In this document: piece by piece, positions 25,127 through 33,275 of the stretch
Position numbering within the stretch: position 1 is the first letter of the stretch
Layout: each line of letters begins with the position of its first letter
From: Pseudomonas sp. 6D_7.1_Bac1
GTDB taxonomy: Bacteria; Pseudomonadota; Gammaproteobacteria; Pseudomonadales; Pseudomonadaceae
Length of the DNA stretch: 64,000 bases
Direction of reading: 5' to 3'
Assembly (NCBI RefSeq): GCF_025465945.1
Contig: NZ_JANLNW010000078.1
Coordinates: forward strand, 124,001 to 188,000
Translations under genes and position numbers: made by a program
The notes under the pieces: generated by a model
Databases searched by the model: none
Seen by the model: the letters and a program-made list of their open reading frames with translations, nothing else
What the model was told of the DNA's origin: nothing

Positions 25127-25593
25127 AGCGCTGGATTGCTGCGGCCGTACTCGGCCTGAGTATCGCCGGCGTCGCTCACGCGGCCATCGATACTTACGTG
25201 TTCGCCAATGACGCCGAGCGCGAGCGTTTTCACGAACTGACCAAAGAACTGCGTTGCCCCAAGTGCCAGAATCAGGACATTGCCGATTCCAACGCACCGA
25301 TCGCCGCTGACCTGCGCAAAGAGATTTTCCGCATGCTCGGCGAGGGCAAGGACAACCAGCAGATCATCGATTTCATGGTCGACCGCTACGGCGATTTCGT
25401 GCGCTATAAGCCCGCCCTGACCGGCAAGACCGCGCTGTTGTGGTTTGGTCCGGCGGGGTTGCTGCTGGGGGGCGTGCTGGTGATTGCCTTGATCGTCCGT
25501 CGCCGTCGTGCCGAGCGCACTGCAGGCCCGGACACGCTTTCTGCCGAGGAACGCAAGCGCCTCGACCAACTGTTGGATAAAAACCAAGAATGA
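25123..25593 (+). CDS. ccmH: Cytochrome c maturation protein CcmH
   Basis: A 156-residue protein: signal peptide ending in IAGVAHA, redox motif LRCPKCQNQDIADSNA, three-helix CcmH domain, one C-terminal membrane helix (LLWFGPAGLLLGGVLVIALIV) and a short tail. It works with CcmG in apocytochrome thiol chemistry. Overlaps ccmI by 4 nt. Confidence 0.95.
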   Translation: MKRWIAAAVLGLSIAGVAHAAIDTYVFANDAERERFHELTKELRCPKCQNQDIADSNAPIAADLRKEIFRMLGEGKDNQQIIDFMVDRYGDFVRYKPALTGKTALLWFGPAGLLLGGVLVIALIVRRRRAERTAGPDTLSAEERKRLDQLLDKNQE

Positions 25594-26798
25594 TTGATTT
25601 CTGGCTCGCTGCAGGTCTGCTTCTACTGGTTGCCCTGAGTTTTCTGTTGATCCCGGTTCTGCGTGGCCGTCGCGTCCAGCGTGAAGAGGATCGTACTGCG
25701 CTGAATGTGGCGCTTTATCAAGAGCGTGTGGCTGAGTTGCAGACTCAGCAGGCTGAAGGCGTGCTCGATGCGGCGCAAATGAGTGCTGGCCGTGACGAAG
25801 CGGCCCGTGAGCTGCTGGCCGACACCGAAGGTGCCGACACGGGCCGGGTTTCCCGTCTGGGCAAGCCGCTGCCGCTGCTGGCTGCGATCCTGGTCCCAGT
25901 GTTGGGCTTGGGTCTGTATCTGCATTTCGGTGCCAGTGACAAAGTCGAACTGACCCGCGAATTCGCCCAGGCACCGCAATCGATGGAAGAGATGACCCGT
26001 CGTCTCGAACGTGCCGTTGCGGCTCAACCGGACTCTGCCGAAGGCCTGTATTTCCTGGGCCGTACTTACATGGCTCAGGACCGTCCAGCGGACGCGGCGA
26101 AAATCTTCGAACGCACTGTGGCGTTGGCTGGCCGTCAGCCTGAACTGCTCGGCCAGTGGGCTCAGGCGCAGTACTTTGCCGACAACAAAAAGTGGTCGGA
26201 CAAGGTTCAGACACTGACCGACGAAGCGCTCAAAGCCGATCCTAAAGAAGTCACCAGCCTTGGGCTGTTGGGCATCGCGGCCTTCGAAAGTCAGCGTTAT
26301 CAGGACGCTATCGACTACTGGAATCGTCTGCTGGCGCAACTGCCGCCAGAAGATAACTCTCGCAGTGCGCTGCAAGGCGGCATTGCACGGGCGACTGAAA
26401 AGCTGAAAGAGAGCGGCGGTACCGTCGCTCAGGCGCCCGTCGTAGCAACCAAGCCTGCAGCGCTGCTGAAAGTGACGGTCGATCTGGCGGCGAACTTGAA
26501 AGCCAAGGTACAGCCGGGCGACAGCGTGTTCATTTTCGCTCGCGCTACCTCGGGTCCTCCGGCCCCGTTGGCGGCCAAACGTCTGACCGTTGCCGACCTG
26601 CCAGCGACCGTCGAGCTGGGCGATGCCGACGCAATGATGCCGCAGTTGAAACTGTCTAACTTTCCTGAAGTCCAACTGGTCGCGCGTGTTTCCCGTGCCG
26701 GCCAACCGACTGCCGGCGAGTGGGTCGGTCGCAGTGAGCCTTTGGCCAGCAGCACCACCGCGCCGCAACAATTGACTATCGACAGCCCAGACAAATAA
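25590..26798 (+). CDS. ccmI: Apocytochrome c chaperone CcmI
   Basis: 402 residues: two membrane helices (residues 1-22 and about 90-110) flanking a cytoplasmic loop with a leucine/glutamine-rich pattern (ALYQERVAELQTQQAEG), then periplasmic TPR-like helices (AEGLYFLGRTYMAQDRPADAAKIFERTV) and a C-terminal beta-rich domain. Last gene of the ccm operon. Confidence 0.92.
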   Translation: MIDFWLAAGLLLLVALSFLLIPVLRGRRVQREEDRTALNVALYQERVAELQTQQAEGVLDAAQMSAGRDEAARELLADTEGADTGRVSRLGKPLPLLAAILVPVLGLGLYLHFGASDKVELTREFAQAPQSMEEMTRRLERAVAAQPDSAEGLYFLGRTYMAQDRPADAAKIFERTVALAGRQPELLGQWAQAQYFADNKKWSDKVQTLTDEALKADPKEVTSLGLLGIAAFESQRYQDAIDYWNRLLAQLPPEDNSRSALQGGIARATEKLKESGGTVAQAPVVATKPAALLKVTVDLAANLKAKVQPGDSVFIFARATSGPPAPLAAKRLTVADLPATVELGDADAMMPQLKLSNFPEVQLVARVSRAGQPTAGEWVGRSEPLASSTTAPQQLTIDSPDK

Positions 26799-26812
26799 TC
26801 AGGAAAACCGCT

Positions 26813-27220
26813 ATGACCGCGATTGCTCGTATCACCCTGCTCAGTCTTGTCCTGGGGTTAAGCGCATGTGCGGTCCAGCAGCCAACACATGAAGGCACGT
26901 TGCCGCCGATCCAGCCATCGTATCCAGGCAGCAAATCGAGGCCGACGACCGCTCCTGGCCAGCCGGTGACCCCAAACAAACCCACCAAACCGCAGCCACG
27001 CACTTCGGCGAGTTTCGCCCCACCACCCGGCGGCAACAGCCACTGGGATGCGAAACTCGGTGTCTACGTCCTCGACAACCAGACCGACACGTTCTACCGC
27101 CAGCGCACCTACTACCGCTGGAACAACGGCTGGAGCCGCAGCATCAGCCCGAATGGACCGTGGGAAGAGACGGATATCCATGGCGTGCCGCCGGGATTGG
27201 GCAAGCAATACAGTCAGTAA
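26813..27220 (+). CDS. Small proline-rich lipoprotein of unknown function
   Basis: A 135-residue predicted lipoprotein: signal peptide with lipobox LSAC (about residues 16-19), a Pro/Thr-rich linker, then a Tyr/Trp-rich C-terminal region (GVYVLDNQTDTFYRQRTYYRWNNGWSRS). Not recognised beyond this. It starts 14 nt after ccmI behind an AGGA site and may be the tail of that operon; a hairpin terminator follows (27229-27251). Confidence 0.8.
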   Translation: MTAIARITLLSLVLGLSACAVQQPTHEGTLPPIQPSYPGSKSRPTTAPGQPVTPNKPTKPQPRTSASFAPPPGGNSHWDAKLGVYVLDNQTDTFYRQRTYYRWNNGWSRSISPNGPWEETDIHGVPPGLGKQYSQ

Positions 27221-27228
27221 TGTGAACA

Positions 27229-27251
27229 GCGACCTCAGGGTCGCCGTTTTT
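27229..27251 (+). terminator. Rho-independent terminator after the lipoprotein gene
   Basis: Perfect 6-bp stem GCGACC/GGTCGC with TCAG loop (27229-27244) followed by CGTTTTT. Confidence 0.75.
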
Positions 27252-27364
27252 GCAGGTGCGTTCAACGAAACAACCCGCTCACTCCTCTGAACAAATCACC
27301 GATCGATTCAACACCCTGTAAAACAACCGTACGTCATGCATCCACTTTTTGTGCTTGAGTATAT

Positions 27365-27380
27365 ATAACTCTAGAGTTAT
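27365..27380. promoter_or_regulatory. Palindromic candidate HicB operator
   Basis: Perfect 16-bp palindrome ATAACTCTAGAGTTAT, 31 nt upstream of hicA and overlapping the only TATA-rich stretch in this gap, as expected for an autoregulatory operator on a -10 region. Confidence 0.55.
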
Positions 27381-27411
27381 TTTTATTCGGGCCGGTGCAA
27401 GGAGGCGCGTG

Positions 27412-27624
27412 GTGCAAAGCAGGTTATTGATCAGAGAGCTTGAGGCGGCGGGTTGGAGGCTCGATCGGGTTACCGGCAGTCATCACATTTTCACTCACCC
27501 TTACAGCCCCTACACGATACCCGTACCTCATCCCAAGAAAGACTTGCCGATCGGGACGGTTAAAAGCATCAGGAGGCGAGCCGGGCTTCACTACCCGGTG
27601 GCCAGTTACGCAGGAGATCCATAA
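27412..27624 (+). CDS. hicA: HicA-type mRNA interferase toxin (GTG start)
   Basis: 70 residues of the HicA/YcfA dsRBD-like fold: LLIRELEAAGWRLDRVTGSHHIFTHP with the catalytic His in GSHH, then VPHPKKDLPIGTVKSIRRRAG. GTG at 27412 is 6 nt after GGAGG (27401-27405); GTG at 27409 is too close to it. The stop overlaps the hicB ATG by one base (TAATG). HicA toxins cleave mRNA independently of ribosomes and are neutralised by HicB. Confidence 0.92.
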   Translation: MQSRLLIRELEAAGWRLDRVTGSHHIFTHPYSPYTIPVPHPKKDLPIGTVKSIRRRAGLHYPVASYAGDP

Positions 27625-28028
27625 TGCAATATCCAATCTGTATCGAGTGGGGCGACGAGAACACTGCTATCGGTATTCAGATCCCCGATATTCCGGGCGC
27701 TGTCACCGCAGGCGACACGTTTGAAGAGGCTTACAACGCAGCGGTCGAAGTTGCCCATATCCTGCTGCAGGACATCGCAGCAGGCGGGGAGGACATTCCG
27801 ATGCCGACTTCAGCAGCGGCGCACCGGAGTAACCCGGACTTTACCGATATGGGCTGGGGCATGCTGGAACTCGACATCGCGCCTTACCTTGGCAAAACCG
27901 AGAAGGTCAACGTGACGTTGCCCGGCTACGTTATCCAGCGTATCGACCGTTATGTACGCGAGCACAACGTCAAAAGCCGCTCTTCGTTTTTAGCGGACGC
28001 GGCGTTGGAGAAGCTGGTGCGGCATTGA
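27624..28028 (+). CDS. hicB: HicB-type antitoxin with RHH DNA-binding domain
   Basis: 134 residues. N-terminal HicB fold with degenerate RNase H-like features (IPDIPGAVTAGDTFEEAYNAAVEVAHILLQ) and a C-terminal ribbon-helix-helix (VNVTLPGYVIQRIDRYVREHNVKSRSSFLADAALEKL). The RHH domain should bind the operator upstream of hicA. Confidence 0.93.
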   Translation: MQYPICIEWGDENTAIGIQIPDIPGAVTAGDTFEEAYNAAVEVAHILLQDIAAGGEDIPMPTSAAAHRSNPDFTDMGWGMLELDIAPYLGKTEKVNVTLPGYVIQRIDRYVREHNVKSRSSFLADAALEKLVRH

Positions 28029-28162
28029 GTACCATTTGTGGGCGGCGCTTCGATGCCCGCGAAGCTTTCATCTTGTTCCGTAGCGCGCCTATGATCAGTG
28101 TAGGCGGTAGAGCCCTCGTGTATCAGTCATTGTTCAACGTTCCATCAGTGGAAATCGGTCCC

Positions 28163-28792
28163 ATGAAAACGATGCTTGGTAGCCTGATACGCAATATTGG
28201 CGTGATTTTCCTGGGCAGCTTGCTGATCGCCAGTTCTGTTCTGGCCGAGGACGCACCGGGCATGCGTATCGGCGTGCGCGGTGAAATCACCGGCGTGTCC
28301 GAACAGGTCTTGGAAGTGCACGCCAACAGTGGTGAGAACGTGGTCATCCAGTTGACCAAGGACACCCAGGTTCGTGCCGTAACCCTGGCCAACATCGAAG
28401 ACATCAAGCCCGGCAGCTACATTGGCTCGGCGGCAATACCGCAAGCCGATGGCACGCTCAAGGCGCTGGAAGTACACGTGTTCCCGCCTGAGATGGCCGG
28501 CACCGGCGAAGGCCACCGCCCGTTCGATCTGGTCAAGGGCAGCAGCATGACCAATGGCAGCGTCAGTGATCTGGTGGTCAGCAATGGCCGAATCCTGACC
28601 GTCAATTACAAGGGTGGCCAGCAGAAGATCCTGGTGCCGGAAGACGTGCCGATCGTCAACCTGACACCGGCTGACCGCAGCCTGCTTAAAGTCGGGGTCA
28701 AGGTTGTGTTGTTTGCCACCCAAAGCGCCGACGGCACGCTGACAGCGCAATCGATCTCGGCCGGCAAGGATGGCGTGGCGCCGCCGATGTGA
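28163..28792 (+). CDS. Periplasmic DUF5666-like protein
   Basis: 209 residues from ATG 28163, chosen because it gives a clean signal peptide (IFLGSLLIASSVLAEDAPG); the frame is open upstream to the hicB stop. The mature part contains repeating beta-strand patterns (RGEITGVSEQVLEVHANSGENVVIQLTKDTQV; NGRILTVNYKGGQQKILVPEDVPI) typical of DUF5666-like beta-barrel modules. No known function. Ends at a strong bidirectional terminator shared with sbp. Confidence 0.75.
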   Translation: MKTMLGSLIRNIGVIFLGSLLIASSVLAEDAPGMRIGVRGEITGVSEQVLEVHANSGENVVIQLTKDTQVRAVTLANIEDIKPGSYIGSAAIPQADGTLKALEVHVFPPEMAGTGEGHRPFDLVKGSSMTNGSVSDLVVSNGRILTVNYKGGQQKILVPEDVPIVNLTPADRSLLKVGVKVVLFATQSADGTLTAQSISAGKDGVAPPM

Positions 28793-28808
28793 GTCACCGG
28801 CGAGTATA

Positions 28809-28838
28809 AAAAAGGCGACCTGCGAAGGTCGCCTTTTT
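28809..28838. terminator. Bidirectional terminator between convergent genes
   Basis: AAAAAGGCGACC...GGTCGCCTTTTT: 12-13 bp stem with a small loop, A-tract on one side and T-tract on the other, between the DUF5666-like gene (+) and sbp (-). Confidence 0.9.
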
Positions 28839-28855
28839 CATGACTGGTCCAGCGC

Positions 28856-29854
28856 TTACTGACCGCTGGAAATCTGGTCGAAAATCCCGCCATCGTTGAA
28901 GTGGGTCTTTTGCACAGTGCGCCAGTCACCGAAGGTTTTTTCCACCGACAGGAAGTCGACTTTCGGGAAGCGATCGGTGTGCTTGGCAAGTACCGCAGGG
29001 TCACGCGGACGCAGGTAGTTGGCGGCGGCGATTTCCTGGCCTTCCGGGGACCACAGGTACTTGAGGTATTCCTCGGCGGCCGCGCGGGTGCCTTTCTTGT
29101 CGACGACTTTGTCGACCACGCTCACCGGCGGCTCGGCTTCGGCGGAGACGCTTGGGTAAATCACTTCGAACTGGTCGCGGCCGAACTCGCGGGCGATCAT
29201 TTCCGCTTCGTTTTCGAAGGTCACCAGCACATCGCCGATCTGGTTGGTCATGAAAGTAGTAGTGGCTGCACGGCCGCCGGTGTCGAGTACCGGGGCTTGT
29301 TTGAACAGTTTGCCGACGAAGGCCTTGGCCTTGTTCTCGTCACCGCCGTTTTTCAGCACATAGCCCCAGGCTGACAAATACGTGTAGCGGCCATTGCCCG
29401 AGGTTTTCGGGTTCGGCACGATCACTTGCACGCCGTCCTTGAGCAGGTCCGGCCAGTCTTTCAGGGCTTTGGGGTTGCCCTTGCGCACGATAAACACCGT
29501 GGCCGAGGTGAAGGGGGCGCTGTGGTCCGGCAGGCGAGTCACCCAGTTGTCCGGCACCAGTTTGCCGTTATCGGCCAAGGCGTTGATGTCGGTGGCCATG
29601 TTCATGGTGATGACGTCAGCCGGCAGGCCATCGATCACGGAGCGGGCCTGTTTGCTGGAGCCACCGAAGGACATCTGCAAGGTGATGTTTTCGTTGTGCT
29701 CGGCTTGCCAGTGTTTCTGGAAGGCAGTGTTGTAGTCCTTGTAGAAGTCGCGCATCACGTCGTAGGACACGTTGAGCAGGGTTGGCGCGGCCTGGGCTAC
29801 GCTCGCGAGGGCCAGGCCTGCGGCCAGAAGTGAGGCGCCAAAGATCTTTTTCAC
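28856..29854 (-). CDS. sbp: Sulfate-binding protein Sbp
   Basis: 332 residues, periplasmic binding protein of the sulfate/thiosulfate ABC importer. Signal peptide ends at SVAQA; mature start APTLLNVSYDVMRDFYKDYN with the family motifs MSFGGSSKQARSVIDG and ITMNMATDINAL. The cognate permease and ATPase genes are not adjacent. Followed by the shared terminator. Confidence 0.96.
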   Translation of the reverse strand: MKKIFGASLLAAGLALASVAQAAPTLLNVSYDVMRDFYKDYNTAFQKHWQAEHNENITLQMSFGGSSKQARSVIDGLPADVITMNMATDINALADNGKLVPDNWVTRLPDHSAPFTSATVFIVRKGNPKALKDWPDLLKDGVQVIVPNPKTSGNGRYTYLSAWGYVLKNGGDENKAKAFVGKLFKQAPVLDTGGRAATTTFMTNQIGDVLVTFENEAEMIAREFGRDQFEVIYPSVSAEAEPPVSVVDKVVDKKGTRAAAEEYLKYLWSPEGQEIAAANYLRPRDPAVLAKHTDRFPKVDFLSVEKTFGDWRTVQKTHFNDGGIFDQISSGQ

Positions 29855-29943
29855 TGCACATTCCTTTTGTTCGAGATGAAGGCAATTTGCCGTCGACTAT
29901 AGCCGGGGCTGCATATCCCTTTAAAGATTAAAAAGTACTTTGC

Positions 29944-30768
29944 TTATTCCATTTTCTTGAATAGTGCATTGCCGCAACGGGAGCAGAACGCCGCACTGGG
30001 TTCATGCTGGTTCTTGCTGCACACCGGGCAGTCATGTTGCTGCTGTTCGCCGCGCATGGCGTTGGCCAGTTCGGCGGTAAAAATCCCGGTGGGGACGGCG
30101 ATGATCGAGTAACCGGTGACCATCACCATCGCCGAGATGACCTGCCCCAAAGCGGTCTTGGGCACGATGTCGCCGTAGCCGACGGTGGTCAGGGTGACGA
30201 TAGCCCAATAGATCCCTTTGGGAATGCTGGTAAAGCCATGCTCCGGGCCTTCGACCACGTACATCAGCGTGCCGAACACGGTGACCAGGGTGCAGACACT
30301 GAGCAGGAACACGATGATTTTCTGCTTGCTGCCGCGCAGGGCGTCGAGCAGGTAATGGGCCTGCTTCAGGTAGGGGAGCAGTTTGAGCACACGAAAGATC
30401 CGCAGCATACGGATGATTCGGATGATCAGCAGGTACTGCGCGTCGCTGTAATACAGCGCAAGGATACCTGGAACAATCGCCAGCAAATCCACAAGCCCAT
30501 AGAAGCTGAAGGCGTAACGCAGCGGCCGGGGCGAGCAGTACAGGCGCAACACGTACTCGACCAGGAAGATCAGGGTGAAGCCCCACTCGATGTACGCCAG
30601 CGTATTGGCGAAGTTCTGATGAACCTCATCGATGCTGTCGAGGATCACCACCACCAGGCTGGCGAGGATGATCAGCAACAGCGTGCTGTCGAAGCGCCGT
30701 CCGGCCACCGTGTCGGTATGGAAAATGATCACGTACAGGCGGTTGCGCCACGTGTCGTTGCTGTTCAT
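29944..30768 (-). CDS. Voltage-gated-type potassium channel with C-terminal zinc ribbon
   Basis: 274 residues. Six-helix ion channel: S4-like segment with regularly spaced Arg (LIIRIIRMLRIFRVLKLL, about 130-147), pore loop and K+ selectivity filter TLTTVGYGDIVP (about 193-204) and S6 (VISAMVMVTGYSIIAV). The C terminus has two CxxC pairs (CPVC...CSRC, about 245-268), a zinc ribbon. Start follows from MNSNDTWRNRLYVIIFHTD. Sits alone with the urea transporter downstream-adjacent on the same strand. Confidence 0.88.
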   Translation of the reverse strand: MNSNDTWRNRLYVIIFHTDTVAGRRFDSTLLLIILASLVVVILDSIDEVHQNFANTLAYIEWGFTLIFLVEYVLRLYCSPRPLRYAFSFYGLVDLLAIVPGILALYYSDAQYLLIIRIIRMLRIFRVLKLLPYLKQAHYLLDALRGSKQKIIVFLLSVCTLVTVFGTLMYVVEGPEHGFTSIPKGIYWAIVTLTTVGYGDIVPKTALGQVISAMVMVTGYSIIAVPTGIFTAELANAMRGEQQQHDCPVCSKNQHEPSAAFCSRCGNALFKKME

Positions 30769-30789
30769 TCAAATCGCCTTGGCCATAAA

Positions 30790-31710
30790 TCAGCGCAGCC
30801 TAGGTTGATTCTCCGAGGTTTGGCAAGGCGCACTGTCTGTGGTCGTTTGGCCCAGCAGGCGAATACCTACGAGAAGCAGCCAGCAGGCGAGGATGAACGG
30901 GGCGGTCAATGTGGCCAGACCCAGGGCGGCGAAGCCCGGCGTCAGGAGGATCGCTAGTGCGATACCCAGCAATGGCAACCAGGGTTGGCGACGTTGCTGG
31001 CTGAAGGCGAGGGCGGCGAGTGCCGGGTTGTAGCCATAGAGGCCGAGCAAGGCGCCGGAAGTTTCGTTGAGCCACAAGGCGCAGGCCAGGCCTGCACAAG
31101 AACCGAGCAGCGCCCAGGCGGCGGCGCGGCGGCTGGCAAGCAGTAGCCCGCAGGCAATCATGACGCCAGCCAAGGGGTGGTCGAGAAATACGACCTGGCC
31201 CAGGCCTTTGAACTCGGCACCGAGCAGGTTCAGGAAGTCGAGTTCGGGTAGTGGCGCAGGTGTTGAGTGCTGTGGTGCGGCAAAGCTCAGCAGTAACCAG
31301 CCCATTCCCACGAAGGGTGCGGTGTAGGCGGGCAGGAAATACTGATCGCGAGCACGCTTGAGCCAGTGCTCAGTGACGATCGCGCTCAGTCCACCGCAGG
31401 CGATGATCAGCGGCGGCAGCATCACCGACCAACGCAATTGCAGGCTCAGCAACAGCCCGAGCAAGACGCCGTTGTAGCTGAAGAGCCCGGCCTGGCGATC
31501 AGCCTTGGCGTAGCCGCGACGTTGCGCGGTGAGCAGTCCGGCCAAGCCACCCAGCAGGGCGCCGCCGAGCAACGTCGGCGCGGTAAACAGGATGGCCAAC
31601 AGGCACAGCAGGCCGCACAGCGGATGGCGCTGGAGGAAAATCTGACTGAAGCCGTTGAGCAGGGCAGTGGCCCAGTCGGGGCAGTGGGTGTTGAAGTGGT
31701 TGGCAGGCAT
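30790..31710 (-). CDS. Urea transporter (UT family)
   Basis: A 306-residue polytopic protein of the UT/Yut family: N-terminal half with FSQIFLQRHPLCGLL, FSYNGVLLGLLLSL, and a second repeat with FLNLLGAEFKGLGQVVFLDHPLAGVMI and LYGYNPALAALAF. Such proteins form selective urea channels. No urease or urea-degradation genes are in this window. 21 nt upstream of the K+ channel gene on the same strand. Confidence 0.85.
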   Translation of the reverse strand: MPANHFNTHCPDWATALLNGFSQIFLQRHPLCGLLCLLAILFTAPTLLGGALLGGLAGLLTAQRRGYAKADRQAGLFSYNGVLLGLLLSLQLRWSVMLPPLIIACGGLSAIVTEHWLKRARDQYFLPAYTAPFVGMGWLLLSFAAPQHSTPAPLPELDFLNLLGAEFKGLGQVVFLDHPLAGVMIACGLLLASRRAAAWALLGSCAGLACALWLNETSGALLGLYGYNPALAALAFSQQRRQPWLPLLGIALAILLTPGFAALGLATLTAPFILACWLLLVGIRLLGQTTTDSAPCQTSENQPRLR

Positions 31711-31750
31711 GATGGGGTCTGTGGAGTTCAGGTGAACCGTGTCGCCTGCA

Positions 31751-31842
31751 TCGCGAGCAGGCTCGCTCCCACACTGAATCTCTGTTCAGTCATTGGATCT
31801 GTGAGCAACACAAAATCCATGTGGGAGCGAGCCTGCTTGCGA
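31751..31842. repeat. REPIN
   Basis: Inverted REP arms 31751-31772 and 31821-31842 (second arm has TTGCGA in place of TCGCGA). Ends 18 nt beyond the pyk stop, between pyk and the urea transporter. Confidence 0.92.
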
Positions 31843-31859
31843 AGAGGCCGGTACAGGCG

Positions 31860-33275
31860 CTAGATCAACGTCTCGATCCGCAACGAGTTAGTCGATCCTG
31901 GCTGGCCGAAAGGCACACCCGCGGTGATCAACAACGTGTCGCCGCGCTGGGCCATACCTTGCGCCTGGGCGATTTCCAGTGCGGTGGAGCACACCTCGTC
32001 GACCTGGCGTAGACGGTCGTTGACCACCGAGTGCACGCCCCACGCCACGCTCAAACGCCGCGCAGTTGAAAGGTTCGGCGTCAGGTTGAGGATCGGCACC
32101 GCTGGCCGCTCCCGCGCCGCCCGCAGACTCGAACTGCCAGATTCGCTGTAGTTCACCAACACCGCCACCGGCAGGATGTTGCTGATCCGGCGAATCGCGC
32201 AGCTGATGGCATCTGAAGTGGTGGCTTCGGCTTTTGGTCGGCTGACGTCCAGTTGCGCCTGATAATCCGGGCCGTTTTCGACCTGGCGGATGATCTTGCT
32301 CATCATCTGCACCGCTTCGAGCGGGTAATCACCCGAGGCGGTTTCCGCTGACAGCATCACCGCGTCAGCACCTTCGGCCACGGCGTTGGCGACGTCGGTC
32401 ACTTCGGCGCGGGTCGGTGCCGGGGAGAAGCGCATCGACTCCAGCATCTGGGTCGCCACGACCACCGGTTTACCGAGCTGGCGGCAGGTGCTGATGATGT
32501 CTTTCTGGATCTGCGGCACGCTCTCGGCCGGTACTTCCACGCCCAGGTCACCACGGGCGACCATGATCGCGTCGCTCAGCTCAGCGATCTCACGCAGTTG
32601 TTCCACGGCCGACGGCTTCTCGATTTTCGCCATCAAAAAGGCTTTGTCGCCGATCAGCGCGCGGGCTTCACGAATGTCTTCCGGACGTTGCACAAACGAC
32701 AGTGCAACCCAGTCCACGCCCAGTTCCAGACCAAAACTCAGATCGCGACGATCCTTGGCGGTCAACGGGCTGAGTTCGAGTACCGCTTGCGGCACGTTGA
32801 CGCCTTTGCGATCCGACAGTTCGCCACCGTTGAGCACCGTGGTGTCGATGGCGTCGGCGTACTTGGTCACCACCCGCAAACGCAGTTTGCCGTCGTCCAG
32901 CAGCAGGTCCATGCCGGGTTCCAGGGCGGCGATGATTTCCGGGTGCGGCAGGTTGACCCGACGCTCGTCACCCGGCGTGGCGTCGAGGTCCAGGCGCAGG
33001 GCCTGACCGCGCACCAGTTGCACCTTGCCCTCGGCAAACTTGCCGACTCGCAGTTTCGGGCCTTGCAGGTCCATCAGAATGCCGAGCGGGTAATTGAGTT
33101 GGCGCTCGACTTCGCGGATCCATTGATAGCGCTGGGCATGGTCGGCGTGCTCGCCATGGCTGAAGTTCAGGCGAAAGATGTTCACCCCGGCTTCGACCAG
33201 CTCACGGATGTTATCGATTCCGTCGGTGGCGGGGCCGAGGGTGGCGAGGATTTTGACCTTTTTATCAGGCGTCAT
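31860..33275 (-). CDS. pykF: Pyruvate kinase (glyoxylate-operon copy)
   Basis: 471 residues: KILATLGPATD, FRLNFSHGEHADH, active-site Lys in FLMAKIEKPSAVEQL, MVARGDLGVEVPAE, and GADAVMLSAETASGDYPLEAV. Converts PEP + ADP to pyruvate + ATP. Its start overlaps the ttuD stop by 11 nt, making it the last gene of the gcl-hyi-glxR-ttuD-pyk operon, where it completes the route from glycerate to pyruvate. Confidence 0.95.
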   Translation of the reverse strand: MTPDKKVKILATLGPATDGIDNIRELVEAGVNIFRLNFSHGEHADHAQRYQWIREVERQLNYPLGILMDLQGPKLRVGKFAEGKVQLVRGQALRLDLDATPGDERRVNLPHPEIIAALEPGMDLLLDDGKLRLRVVTKYADAIDTTVLNGGELSDRKGVNVPQAVLELSPLTAKDRRDLSFGLELGVDWVALSFVQRPEDIREARALIGDKAFLMAKIEKPSAVEQLREIAELSDAIMVARGDLGVEVPAESVPQIQKDIISTCRQLGKPVVVATQMLESMRFSPAPTRAEVTDVANAVAEGADAVMLSAETASGDYPLEAVQMMSKIIRQVENGPDYQAQLDVSRPKAEATTSDAISCAIRRISNILPVAVLVNYSESGSSSLRAARERPAVPILNLTPNLSTARRLSVAWGVHSVVNDRLRQVDEVCSTALEIAQAQGMAQRGDTLLITAGVPFGQPGSTNSLRIETLI

